Positions 8,201-16,190 are shown, numbered from the stretch's first letter. The stretch: DNA of 38,551 bases from an uncultured Christensenella sp. (GCA_905210905.1 CAJLYQ010000012.1:1-38551), one strand, 5' to 3'. Notes: a model not told the origin generated them from the letters alone. Translations and numbers: made by a program.

Positions 8201-8643
8201 TCTGTGAAAATAGAGCCGGTGTCGCTTTGAAGGTATTTGCTTTTATATAGTTTTTTTAGTTCGTTTTCATTGGTTGCTTTCACATGAACAACCCTTTTAT
8301 AGTCATCACTAAAAGTTGCACCAAAAACAACTCCGTCATTAGATACAGCCCATCGTGCAATAGCACCAAAAACACCACCACTACTGCAGTTATATCTAAC
8401 AGAGTCATTGCATCTAATTCCAAAGACTTGATTAGTTTCGTTCAAACAAACATCTTCTTTTAATTGTGGACAAACTTTTTTACAGAGCCCACAATTCACA
8501 CATTTTGATTTATCAATCACAGGTTCCAAAAAGCCTTCGCGGTTTTCAACCATATGAATAGCCTTTGTCGTGCATATATTACAACACGCACCGCAACCCG
8601 TGCACGATTTTTTGTCCAGTTGTTCTATTGTCTTTTCTCGCAT
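5134..8643 (-). CDS. Giant surface-polysaccharide protein: ferredoxin/FrhB, pyruvyl transferase, SGNH-like
   Basis: As sequenced, 1169 aa. Residues 14-60 hold two 4Fe-4S motifs (CTGCGACCNIC and CVNCGLCKKVCP). About 75-350 is a coenzyme F420 hydrogenase beta-subunit (FrhB)-like domain with GCPCQVSGL and GDFWG. About 378-695 is a polysaccharide pyruvyl transferase domain with GSDQLW and TDSFHGTCF. About 725-750 is a charged linker, then 750-925 an unrecognised alpha/beta region. About 985-1110 resembles an SGNH hydrolase (GGCGTFGYG and DYSHLSHIG), but Cys992 occupies the usual serine position. The last 25 residues are probably out-of-frame tail, because the frame breaks at eight G (5212-5219). 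FrhB plus pyruvyl transferase is a known pairing in capsule loci; the remaining domains are unusual. The start overlaps the GT2-HAD gene by 19 bases. The DNA is AT-rich and CpG-poor, with patches of host-like composition. The substrate is unknown. Confidence 0.8.
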   Translation of the reverse strand: MREKTIEQLDKKSCTGCGACCNICTTKAIHMVENREGFLEPVIDKSKCVNCGLCKKVCPQLKEDVCLNETNQVFGIRCNDSVRYNCSSGGVFGAIARWAVSNDGVVFGATFSDDYKRVVHVKATNENELKKLYKSKYLQSDTGSIFTEVKKCLEASKSPVVFAGCPCQVSGLKSFLMKNYDNLITIDILCHGVVSPGAYEKFLNEFFGDVDSPIESVDFRSKELGWACNVVVVVAKDGTKRISPYNGDYFNAFLWGYSQRNVCFECKYANQKRIGDITIGDFWGIDKILPEINDNKGVSLVLCNTQKGFNVINKINNFVGIKKECDYDKMFNAVKDINWALYKPGIKPMNRDVFFYRLSKGDTFSQAFRYASTGKYDVGIFGWWFEDKWSNYGSTLTYYALMEYVSSLGLSVCMITSPFHKRDNASEFVRKHGYVMTETYPFSDFSKHNKNIDTFLIGSDQLWFYHCYKTWGHSLFLDFVDDDKKKISYATSFGHKDPKIPSEEIPVLKKLLERFEVLSVRELDGVEIMSNLFNLQAVQNVDPVFLCDIKNWQSIANDAERKTEGDFIFAYILDPNTEKMNALDYVSRKKDMKVVSITDKQYDNDDKVKQMQKYGILTQATIEEQIYHLMNAKYVVTDSFHGTCFSIIFRKNFVAIVNAKRGTSRFETLAKLFGVGDRFVYAPEEICKNPNFLIRPDYSKIEPRLEKEISRSKAWLNDQLLGNRHVMNKKIEKTENLEKTPTRSVATEQMKNNFSTLHLLGYNIGKWLKDNNITNISVYCEEKYLDIFEDFVLSLQLDDSVVVDGYYSNKTFEYKHPQSINFGRTFFEKGLPTKGTLIYVCDEIKAFNALGCNVLNLLSQLWKALAYATVYRPILEYKKTHPNVNILCVSYPKFPSEEKRDAREDNIIKHKSEYEYINILKKTPDTFSVFAQKNYNHDDWCELFDAAKSEIDIHGKRQYLDYNSKLKNIRNGHRITLNQPDNADKTIFMLGGCGTFGYGCSDSDTSSTQLQALFNANNINYKVENYGSFLNYRRKDLYQTLFDLPIKDGDIVVFEVWSNLPDICIPYFDFLNLRELFDRPHNYGDVFIDYSHLSHIGQKVFAEKIFEHIKSQKFYQTTFGDKPKTNITPLPIFGVPNEFISWGGIIVTQSLRLISIHSKNIMTRLVQLL
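5212..5219 (-). repeat. G8 homopolymer run (C8 on + strand) inside a coding region
   Basis: Eight consecutive G on the coding strand lie at the junction of the SGNH-like and CitC-like domains. With eight, the reading frame leaves the CitC-like domain and ends 25 codons later. With nine (or six) it continues in frame for 207 more residues. Such tracts slip easily during replication and are classical on/off switches of surface genes. They are also a common place for sequencing error. Confidence 0.8.
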
Positions 8644-11600
8644 CTGCCTTTTCCCAACACTCCTTTAATTTTGGTCCAAAACAATTTTTTGTTTAGCACA
8701 AAGTAACATAATGCTTTTTTCCACTTTTTGCTCTTTTGGATACAATTAAGTATCTCGTCGTTTGTAAATGTGTCGGAACCGTCGTTATATACTTTTATTA
8801 CTTCTATCGTGTTCGAAAAATGGTACCCTATATCTCTTCTCCATATTTCGCTTAAAACAATTTCTTTCTTCCCTGCGTAAAGTTCGTCTTCAAATATACA
8901 CGCATTAAAGACGTCCAAATCGTTATAGCTGTTATGAATGAGTTGCTCAAACGGCAACGAAACGTCCATATTCCTGCAAAGCATAATATCCATTTGGTTG
9001 GAAAAATGACTATAAAAATCTGAAACGAACCCTATCGCTTTATTCTGTATTTCTCTTATGCAATACAAATCAGCATAATTAATATCATACTTCTCGTGTT
9101 CGTAACGCACATCTCCGTCGCTAATGTCAAAACCTATCAGTGAACCCACCTGTTTTGAAAAAAGATATTCTCTCGCCCCACCCGTAAGTGATGGCGTAAA
9201 GTTGTAAAAAGATTGAATCTTTATTCCCAAATCTTTTTGTATCGTTAAATTTTCGTCGTCATTTATGTGAATATAGAATCCGTCGATGGGATAACCTAAC
9301 AATCTACTTAAAATTATTTGACTTCTTCCGCTATACCCTATATCGAAAAGGATGTCCTTCGGGCCAATCTTTTCTTTAAAGTGTTGTGCCATAGTTTGAT
9401 CGAACAATCTTTTTTTCGATTCGCTGTAAAAGTTCTTTATTACGTATAGAAGAAACTCATTAAAGGCTTCTTCCGTTTCAAACGGTTTTTCAATGTCCAA
9501 ACATATTTTTTTATCGCCGATTTCCAAAACGTTCGACAATAAAGTTAATATTTTCTTGGGCGTGCTTTTATCCCAAACCATATATTTGCCGAGACTTAGA
9601 ATGTCACGTCCGTTGATAATGGACAATGGTAGCAATGCTTTCCTGGACAATTCCAAATAGTTCGTATTTTCGTCTCCGTACAGAACCTCATACGCTTTTT
9701 TAAAGAGATAGCCGTCCCTTCCTATAAAGTGTAACATCTCATAATCGGACATATTTTTGTGAATCCACTGCGATACGCCCAACAAATGCATCCCTACCGG
9801 GAAATAACCGATAAACTGACTGTTGCAGTTAAAACTCGTTCCTTGCTTATACGATTCGTACGGGTTGTCACACAGCTTATTTGCACATATAGCCAATGCG
9901 CATCTGACTTCGAAAAACCTTAAACTCTTTTCAAAATTCACCCAGGAGTTACTTGGTTTAAAGTAATTGTTAAAAACTTCCGTATTGTTAATATCACTTA
10001 TCGCATTTTTAAACACTTCCGAAGTTTTTGCGTAAAAATGTTCTTGCAATCCTACTTTTCTCGCATTTTCGACGTCCGAATTCCAAGCATCGCCTATGTG
10101 AAATATCGAACAAGGTTCAACGTTTAATTCTTCGACAACGGCATTATAAAGTTCACCGGATTGTTTCGTTTTTCCGTATTCCGAAGATAAGAAAACCCGA
10201 TAATAGTTCACAACAGAATTTTTATGCAATATCTTCTCTATCGTTGCCAAATCAAGATAAATGTCGGATATTATAATAATTTTTTTATCCATGAATGAAA
10301 GCATGTTATAGAGATTTATCGTGCTTTCCCTTCCGTACGCTTTTTCTATTTCAAGTTCAATCTCCTTCTTTTTCAGAATTTCCAATTTATCGGCGTCAAG
10401 CAAATAGCGTTCATTAATGAATTTATAGATTTCGTCTAACGTGCACTCCTCTTTTCCTTTTTTCTGTCTTAACAATCTTTCTGCCGATTTTCTTATTTCA
10501 ACAAAACTGTTATTCGCCCCAAAAAAGTTATGATAATCCTTTTCCAAACAATAGAATAAATCCGTAGGATACAAGAAAGGTCTAAGTATCAAGGTGTCGA
10601 AAATATCAAAACTATAATATTCAATATCTCCATTTATTAGGTAATTTTGAAGTTCGTAATACCTTGAATCCCACGTGGTTGTTATCGAATAAAAATAGTG
10701 ATCTTGTCTTTTGGTTTTTTTAAGTTCTTTTACTCCCAGTCTTTTTTTCAATAAGTTTAAAAGATAGTTTTTTCTGGTGCTGTTTAAATCGCCGTTAATA
10801 ATATTATCATACCAAAATCTACCGTAAAGGTCTTTCCATTTTTCGAAATTGGTCAAAATACCGTCAGAAACACGCATTTCCCTCAAAAATACGCCCACAA
10901 AATTAAATGCTATACCCAAATCGTTAATGTTTTTTAGGTATTTATTGTAACCGCCGCTTAAACTCGTCGATGCTTCCTTATGCTGATAATAAAAATGATA
11001 ACTATAATTTACATATGAAATCTTACGTGCAAAAAAGAAAAGACATGTGCTAAAAACAAAATCTTCTGCCATAATTAAATGCTCACTTTGCTTATAGAGA
11101 TATGGCAACGCTAAATCCCATACTCTCCTTTTGTAAAGTTTGTTCCAAACCGTATGCCAAGCAAAGCATTGTCCTTGTTGTTCAAAAAAAGCCTCAAAAG
11201 GCGTTTTATCCGCAGTATCAAAATCATAAAAATGGTAAAGATTATGAACGTACCGCTCACCGTCGGAATTTTCGTGTATTATTTTTGAAAAAACGATTTC
11301 CGCATCGCTTTTTTGAGATTCTTCCAGCAAGCATCTGTAGTAATCCAAAGAAATATAGTCGTCACTGTCAAGGAATGCAATATAATCTCCATCCGCAACC
11401 TTCATTCCTTCCAATCTCGCATGATACAAACCCATATTTTTCGAATTGTTGACAAGCCGTATCCTTGCGTCTTTTTCCATATATTCTCTTACCACTTCCA
11501 CGCTGCCGTCGAAAGAATAGTCATTAACACAAATGATTTGCAAGTTTGTATACGTTTGGTTTATAACGCTATCCAAGCATCTTGGTAAATAATCTTTTGT

Positions 11601-11645
11601 GTTGTAAATCGGAATAATCACAGAAATTAAACTATTGCTATTCAT
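8625..11645 (-). CDS. GT2 glycosyltransferase fused to HAD-like domain
   Basis: Protein of 1006 aa. About residues 5-220 form a GT-A glycosyltransferase family 2 domain (SVIIPIYNT near 8-16, DSDD at 93-96). About 343-540 is a HAD-type domain with FDIFDT (346-351), ISD (459-461) and GDAWNSD (518-524). The C-terminal 400 residues carry FIGRDGYLFK and LFDIGYSGRS, seen in other large capsule-cluster proteins. It probably builds a cell-surface glycan on the cytoplasmic side; the sugar is unknown. The ATG at 11645 is preceded by AGGAGA. An upstream in-frame TTG at 11690 lacks such a site and was rejected. The 3' end overlaps the next gene by 19 bases, so the two are co-transcribed. Composition is AT-rich but less extreme than in the downstream gene. 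Confidence 0.85.
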   Translation of the reverse strand: MNSNSLISVIIPIYNTKDYLPRCLDSVINQTYTNLQIICVNDYSFDGSVEVVREYMEKDARIRLVNNSKNMGLYHARLEGMKVADGDYIAFLDSDDYISLDYYRCLLEESQKSDAEIVFSKIIHENSDGERYVHNLYHFYDFDTADKTPFEAFFEQQGQCFAWHTVWNKLYKRRVWDLALPYLYKQSEHLIMAEDFVFSTCLFFFARKISYVNYSYHFYYQHKEASTSLSGGYNKYLKNINDLGIAFNFVGVFLREMRVSDGILTNFEKWKDLYGRFWYDNIINGDLNSTRKNYLLNLLKKRLGVKELKKTKRQDHYFYSITTTWDSRYYELQNYLINGDIEYYSFDIFDTLILRPFLYPTDLFYCLEKDYHNFFGANNSFVEIRKSAERLLRQKKGKEECTLDEIYKFINERYLLDADKLEILKKKEIELEIEKAYGRESTINLYNMLSFMDKKIIIISDIYLDLATIEKILHKNSVVNYYRVFLSSEYGKTKQSGELYNAVVEELNVEPCSIFHIGDAWNSDVENARKVGLQEHFYAKTSEVFKNAISDINNTEVFNNYFKPSNSWVNFEKSLRFFEVRCALAICANKLCDNPYESYKQGTSFNCNSQFIGYFPVGMHLLGVSQWIHKNMSDYEMLHFIGRDGYLFKKAYEVLYGDENTNYLELSRKALLPLSIINGRDILSLGKYMVWDKSTPKKILTLLSNVLEIGDKKICLDIEKPFETEEAFNEFLLYVIKNFYSESKKRLFDQTMAQHFKEKIGPKDILFDIGYSGRSQIILSRLLGYPIDGFYIHINDDENLTIQKDLGIKIQSFYNFTPSLTGGAREYLFSKQVGSLIGFDISDGDVRYEHEKYDINYADLYCIREIQNKAIGFVSDFYSHFSNQMDIMLCRNMDVSLPFEQLIHNSYNDLDVFNACIFEDELYAGKKEIVLSEIWRRDIGYHFSNTIEVIKVYNDGSDTFTNDEILNCIQKSKKWKKALCYFVLNKKLFWTKIKGVLGKGRCEKRQ

Positions 11646-11799
11646 TAAAATTCTCCTGTTTGCATGTAAATATCTAAACTTTTTCGACAACTAAAAAAAA
11701 TGCACGTGAACATATTCCCACGCATAAAAAATCTCACAAACCGTAATTCTCATAACGCTATCCCTCTCCTGTGCTTTCGTGTCATTTCTTAGTATAAAT

Positions 11800-11829
11800 T
11801 AAATAGTTGTTTTTTTCAAAAAATGTCAA
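11800..11829 (-). promoter_or_regulatory. Probable promoter of the polysaccharide gene pair
   Basis: On the minus strand TTGACA (11829-11824) is followed after 18 bases by TATTTA (11805-11800). A leader of roughly 150 bases would then separate the transcript start from the GT2-HAD start codon. The -35 is perfect and the -10 is moderate. The promoter lies just beyond the rubredoxin stop codon. Confidence 0.5.
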
Positions 11830-11843
11830 TTTTCGTGCCGTTT

Positions 11844-12002
11844 TTACGCTTCGGCAAACATATCTTTGCCTACTCCACAAAGGGGACAAGCAAAATCGTC
11901 GGGGAGATCTTCAAATTTCGTCCCGGGGGCTATGCCGTTTTCGGGATTCCCCTGCTCTTCGTCGTATTCCCACCCACAGGCTTCGCATACGTATTTCTTC
12001 AT
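11844..12002 (-). CDS. Rubredoxin
   Basis: A small gene of 52 aa starting MKKYVCEACGWEYD, with the two Cys knuckles CEACG (6-10) and CPLCG (39-43) that bind one Fe(SCys)4, and the spacing and length typical of rubredoxin. The start is supported by GGAGAGAAGG upstream of the ATG. It lies 49 bases downstream of the flavodiiron protein gene on the same strand. In anaerobes rubredoxin passes electrons from an NADH oxidoreductase to that enzyme, so the two form a functional pair. The gene is intact. Confidence 0.95.
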   Translation of the reverse strand: MKKYVCEACGWEYDEEQGNPENGIAPGTKFEDLPDDFACPLCGVGKDMFAEA

Positions 12003-12051
12003 TTCCTTCTCTCCTTTTTCTTCCGTTAGCGTGTGCTTTCGAATCCTTAAA

Positions 12052-13227
12052 TTATTCTTTATTACTATTATACCCTAAACACAGTTCTTTTGCAAGACCT
12101 ATTATTTCTTTTTTATTCGTTTCCGTCATTTTGCCTTTCAATTTAACCGTCGTTTCGGCGTAGGTTATGTTTTTGAACTTTTCCGTCATCGTTTTCATCG
12201 TTTTGGCGGCAATCGGTGCCCACAATCCGTTTTCCATAAACGCTATCGTTTTGTTTTGGTAATTCCTTTCTCCCAGCGCCTCGATAAACGTTTTCATAAA
12301 CGGGAATATATCGGCGTTGTACGTTGTCGTAGCCATTACCAACTTCCCGTACCTGAACGCGTCTTCCACTGCTTCAGCCATATCGTCTCTTGCCAAGTCG
12401 GCTACCGCTACTTTCTTGCAACCGTTTTTTTCAAGTTCTTTCTTCAGTTCTTCTACTGCCGCTCTCGTATTTCCGTAAACCGAAGTAAACGCTATCATCA
12501 CGCCTTCGCTTTCCGTCCCGTACGACGACCATATATTATATAGGTTAATATAATACGCCAAATTTTCACTTAACACCGGACCGTGCAACGGGCAAATCCT
12601 TTCCACGTCGAGAGCGTTTACTTTTTTTAACAACGCCTGAACCTGCATACCGTATTTCCCTACGATACCGAAATAATATCTTCTCGCCTCGCACGCCCAG
12701 TCTTCTTCCGCGTCAAGCGCGCCGAACTTCCCGAACCCGTCCGCGGTAAACAGCGTTTTCGTCGTTTCTTCGTACGTAACGATAACTTCCGGCCAGTGTA
12801 CCATCGGCGCAGCCGCAAAAACCAGCGTCTTTCCTCCGAGTTCTAACCTATCCCCGTCGCCGACTACGATTTTCCTATCCTCGAAATCCGTCCCGAACAA
12901 ACATTTCATCATCGGGAACGCCTTACTCGACGCAACGATTTTCGCTTCCGGATACTTTTCCGCAAACCTAACCAAATTCGCCGAATGGTCGGGTTCCATA
13001 TGTTGCACCACGATATAATCGGGTTTCGCTCCGTCAAGTGCGATTTCCAGTTTCTCCACCCACTCGTCTCCGAATTTTACGTCAACCGTGTCCATAACGG
13101 CGATTTTCTCGCCCTTAACAACGTACGAATTATACGCCATACCGTTAGGAACAACGTACTGCCCTTCGAAAAGATCGATTTTGTGGTCGTTTACTCCGAT
13201 ATACCCTATCCCGTCCGCTATCTTCAT
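12052..13227 (-). CDS. fprA: Flavodiiron protein (A-type flavoprotein) FprA
   Basis: Protein of 391 aa. The N-terminal metallo-beta-lactamase-like domain carries the diiron ligands in QHMEPDHSAN (His76, Glu78, Asp80, His81), with further ligands in VHWPE, TADGFG and CPLHGP. From about residue 245 a flavodoxin domain binds FMN (AFTSVYGNT). The enzyme reduces oxygen to water or NO to N2O in the cytoplasm, protecting an anaerobe. The rubredoxin gene follows directly and is its likely electron donor. It has its own promoter at 13261-13289 and diverges from metY. Confidence 0.95.
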   Translation of the reverse strand: MKIADGIGYIGVNDHKIDLFEGQYVVPNGMAYNSYVVKGEKIAVMDTVDVKFGDEWVEKLEIALDGAKPDYIVVQHMEPDHSANLVRFAEKYPEAKIVASSKAFPMMKCLFGTDFEDRKIVVGDGDRLELGGKTLVFAAAPMVHWPEVIVTYEETTKTLFTADGFGKFGALDAEEDWACEARRYYFGIVGKYGMQVQALLKKVNALDVERICPLHGPVLSENLAYYINLYNIWSSYGTESEGVMIAFTSVYGNTRAAVEELKKELEKNGCKKVAVADLARDDMAEAVEDAFRYGKLVMATTTYNADIFPFMKTFIEALGERNYQNKTIAFMENGLWAPIAAKTMKTMTEKFKNITYAETTVKLKGKMTETNKKEIIGLAKELCLGYNSNKE

Positions 13228-13260
13228 TCCGCGTCTCCTTTTTTTTCGTTCGGTTCCATT

Positions 13261-13289
13261 ATTATATAGTACTTACACAAAAAAATCAA
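13261..13289 (-). promoter_or_regulatory. Promoter of fprA-rubredoxin
   Basis: On the minus strand TTGATT (13289-13284), 17 bases, then TATAAT (13266-13261). It drives the flavodiiron protein and probably the rubredoxin gene. Confidence 0.75.
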
Positions 13290-13354
13290 CTCTCGAATTA
13301 CCATTTTTCCCGTTTCAACGATTTTTCTTATCTCAAAAAAATATCGTTTTTTTG

Positions 13355-13383
13355 TTGACATCCCGCTCCGTTTCGTTTATCAT
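13355..13383 (+). promoter_or_regulatory. Promoter of metY
   Basis: TTGACA at 13355-13360, a 17-base spacer and TATCAT at 13378-13383. The 57 bases to the start codon are too short for a SAM riboswitch or a T-box. AAGGAGA lies shortly before the ATG. Confidence 0.75.
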
Positions 13384-13440
13384 AAAGAAAACATATTAAG
13401 TCGATAGGTTTTATAGATAATAAAAGGAGAAATTAAACGT

Positions 13441-14719
13441 ATGGAAAAAGGGTATGGTTTTGAAACATTACAGATACACGCCGGGCAAGAGGCACCGGAT
13501 TTGGCAACCGACGCGAGAGCGGTTCCTATTTATCAAACCACGTCTTACGTATTTCGCGATTGTGACCATGCTGCGGCGCGGTTCAACCTTACGGACGCAG
13601 GAAACATATACGGACGTCTTACGAATTCGACGGTGGACGTATTCGAAAAGCGCGTAGCGGCTTTGGAAGGCGGCGTGGCGGCTTTGGGGGTGGCATCGGG
13701 GGCAGCCGCCGTTACGTACACCGTACTTAATCTCGCGCGCGCGGGCGACAATATAGTTTCTGCGAAAACGATTTACGGCGGAACGTACAACCTTTTCGCG
13801 CATACTCTTCCACAATACGGCATAACTACGAAGTTCGTAAACGCAGACGAGAACGGCGCGTTTGAAAACGCGATTGACGAAAACACCAAAGCGTTGTATA
13901 TCGAAACCATCGGAAATCCGAACGCGACGCTCATCGACATCGAGAAAGTAGCCGCGATCGCGCACAAACACAAAATTCCGCTCGTAGTGGATTCCACTTT
14001 CGCCACGCCCTATCTCGTTCGTCCGTTCGAATATGGCGCGGATATAAGTCGTCCATTCGGCGACTAAGTTCATCGGCGGACACGGCACCGCGATAGGCGG
14101 CGTCATAGTGGACGGCGGAAACTTCGACTGGGAAGCAAGCGGAAAATTCCCTTCTCTCGTCGAGCCGAACCCGAGTTATCACGGAGTAAGTTTTACCAAA
14201 GCCGCCGGCAGATCCGCTTTCGTAACGAAAATCCGCGCGGTACTTCTCCGCGACACGGGTGCGACGCTCGCTCCTTTGCACGCTTTCCTCTTCCTGCAAG
14301 GACTGGAAACGCTCTCTCTCCGAGTGGAACGGCACGTAGAAAACACCCTTAAAGTCGTGGACTTCCTTTCCAAACACCCCAAAGTGGAAAAAGTCAACCA
14401 CCCGAGCCTGCCCGACAGCCCCTACAACGCCCTTTACAAAAAATACTTTCCGAGCGGCGGCGCAAGCATATTCACTTTCAACGTAAAAGGCGGCGAAGAA
14501 GAAGCGAAACGCTTCATCGACAAACTTAAAATCTTCTCTCTCCTTGCCAACGTCGCCGACGTAAAATCTCTCGTCATTCACCCTGCGTCGACCACGCACT
14601 CGCAACTGAGCGACGAAGAACTCGCCGAACAGGGCATCGGCAGAAACACCGTACGACTCTCCGTCGGCACGGAATCGATAGCGGATTTGATAGCCGACCT
14701 TAAACAGGCTCTCGAATAA
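13441..14719 (+). pseudogene. metY: O-acetylhomoserine aminocarboxypropyltransferase (MetY), frameshifted
   Basis: The gene would encode about 425 aa, the usual length of O-acetylhomoserine sulfhydrylase, a PLP enzyme that makes homocysteine from O-acetylhomoserine and sulfide. The first part (13441 to about 14046) reads correctly through FEYGADI. One extra A around 14044-14047 then shifts the frame, giving a stop at 14065-14067. Dropping that base restores VVHSATKFIGGHG, including the PLP-binding lysine (codon 14066-14068), and the frame continues to 14719. The premature stop is in fact made from the lysine codon and its neighbour. All else looks intact, so this is either a very recent loss or an assembly error. 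As sequenced, the product lacks the active lysine. Confidence 0.85.
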
Positions 14720-14724
14720 AACGA

Positions 14725-14750
14725 AAAGCAGGCGTTTCTTCGCCTGCTTT
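14725..14750 (+). terminator. Intrinsic terminator after metY
   Basis: GCAGGCG (14728-14734), a six-base loop and CGCCTGC (14741-14747), flanked by AAA and TTT. It ends the metY transcript shortly after the stop codon. Confidence 0.85.
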
Positions 14751-14788
14751 CTTCATTTGCGGAAACCTGATTCTTAATTCGGGTATCC

Positions 14789-15397
14789 CTATTTTGCGTT
14801 TTTAGCAAGTTTATTTCTTTTAGGGAAAAGCGAATTGTACTCGTCGGCGACGCCTTCGAAACGTTTGTCCGACGGGTTTATTTCAAGGATAAACGTAAGG
14901 ATTATCACGAGCATCATATTCGGGAAAGGAACGAACGTTCCCGTATCCATCATCGAATACCCTTCGAATCCTATCCGGACCGCAAGCATAAACAGATTGA
15001 ATTTATGTCCGCCGTTGCGGAACAACAAATAAAATCTCGTCGCGTAGTAATAAGCGTACGCGGCAATCCCTATCGCGCCCGTGCTTGCGATTATTTGTAT
15101 CGCCGTGCTGTGGTAAAGGTAAATCTGCATAGTGGTGATCGGACACGGCCCGGTGCCGATATAGCCTATTCCCACGCCGAAAATCGGGTGTTGCTTAAAC
15201 AGTTCCACCCCTTCTTCGTAAAGCATATCTCTTCCGCTCAGCCCAGTTCCCCTACGGATAAGGCTCTCGGCTATGCCGCTTATTTTATCCCGTAAAAAGT
15301 ACGCGGCAACTCCGAAAATCACGACGTAACGCCGAGCGAAATAAGCGTTTGTTTTCTCGACGGCGATTTTATTATCGTAACATAATCCGGCATAAAC
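14789..15397 (-). pseudogene. O-antigen ligase/polymerase (Wzy_C), 3' fragment
   Basis: About 200 codons of a multi-pass membrane protein matching the C-terminal part of O-antigen ligase-type proteins: SGRDMLYEEGVELF, then HPIFGVGIGYIG, then further membrane segments. Complete proteins are usually over 400 aa, so the N-terminal half is missing. The frame stays open upstream to a TGA at 15398-15400, beyond the GTG at 15322 that a gene finder might choose; neither start is convincing. Upstream sequence belongs to an unrelated beta-rich fragment in another frame, so a deletion or recombination has joined two genes. It probably comes from a former cell-surface polysaccharide locus. Confidence 0.75.
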
Positions 15398-15702
15398 TCA
15401 TATTCCGGCGTTACTTTTACGGTATAACTATATCCGGCAACGGTTGCCGCTATCGTATACTCGTTGCCTTGCGTCGGATTGTTAAATTTCAATACTTTAT
15501 CGTTTAATTCATAATCGGTAAACGCCGTTCCCTGCTTATCGACAATCGAACCAACCGTTACGTCACTGCCGAAAACGATGGAAAAATTGTCGTTAAACCC
15601 GTCAAACGCGACGTTGACGGATATGGCTCCGTCGGAATCCGTGCGATCGGAAACGAACGGCACCGACGCTCCGTCTGTTTTCCCAATCCGCTTTTCGCCC
15701 AT
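15319..15702 (-). pseudogene. Fragment of a beta-rich, probably extracellular protein
   Basis: This reading frame of 127 codons has no ribosome site and no signal peptide. The middle (about residues 20-95) is rich in alternating hydrophobic, Asp, Gly and Thr residues, like the Ig-like repeats of Gram-positive surface proteins. The family is not recognised with confidence. Its last 25 or so codons overlap the O-antigen ligase fragment in another frame and are probably not genuine. It appears to be the remnant of a larger surface protein. Confidence 0.45.
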
Positions 15703-15859
15703 TGCTTGTTGTTAAGTTGTTAATAGAATATATAATATGCTATTATATCTATCTTGTTTTCTTAGTTCACTTTCGTGAATTTCGACTGCCTCGGCACGGC
15801 AATTACGGTGTTGCTAAACGGATAAATTTTGCGCAAAAGCAAATTTTTCGTTCTTCCGC
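15703..15859. other. Intergenic, AT-rich, no gene seen
   Basis: No gene, RNA or convincing terminator was recognised here. The first 60 bases are AT-rich and may have held a promoter of the lost surface-protein gene on the minus strand. Confidence 0.4.
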
Positions 15860-15888
15860 TTGACATAGCGACGGCAATTCTATATAAT
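15860..15888 (+). promoter_or_regulatory. Strong promoter of the tRNA-Thr unit
   Basis: TTGACA (15860-15865), 17 bases, TATAAT (15883-15888): a full consensus promoter. Transcription would run through a broken tRNA-like segment before reaching the intact tRNA at 16061. Confidence 0.85.
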
Positions 15889-15924
15889 GATTGTGCTCGA
15901 TAGGGTAGAAAACGCCAAAAATCT

Positions 15925-16046
15925 GCTGATATGGCTCAGTTGGCGCGACGCGTTAAGCCGATAACACGTTGTGTTGTCGGTAGCCAAAGCGGACAAGGGC
16001 TATGCCCGAAGTCGGGAAGCGCGCGTCCTTGGTAAGGACGAGCGAC
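15925..16046 (+). pseudogene. Disrupted tRNA-Thr copy
   Basis: GCTGATATGGCTCAGT at 15925-15940 is identical to the 5' end of the intact tRNA-Thr downstream. About 75 unrelated bases follow, containing a 10-bp hairpin (CCGATAACAC with GTGTTGTCGG) and a small GGGCTATGCCC hairpin. At 16020-16042 the anticodon-arm sequence of the same tRNA reappears (GCGCGTCCTTGG and on). No T arm or acceptor 3' half follows. An intron is unlikely because the break lies in the D arm, so I read it as a disrupted duplicate. Confidence 0.6.
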
Positions 16047-16060
16047 TAAAAATCAAATTT

Positions 16061-16136
<76 letters not shown>

Positions 16137-16140
16137 AAAA

Positions 16141-16171
16141 AAGAAACAATTTCGATTGTTTCTTTTTTTTA
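16141..16171 (+). terminator. Intrinsic terminator after tRNA-Thr
   Basis: A perfect 10-bp stem (AAGAAACAAT with ATTGTTTCTT), TTCG tetraloop and a long T run. Confidence 0.9.
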
Positions 16172-16190
16172 TTTCTCCGAAAAAAACAGG

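Noticed and set aside
11646..11690. Upstream TTG start for the GT2-HAD protein
   Set aside because: No ribosome site there; ATG 11645 has AGGAGA at good spacing and gives the family start.
13384..13440. SAM riboswitch or T-box before metY
   Set aside because: The leader is only about 55 bases and lacks the folded elements of either class.
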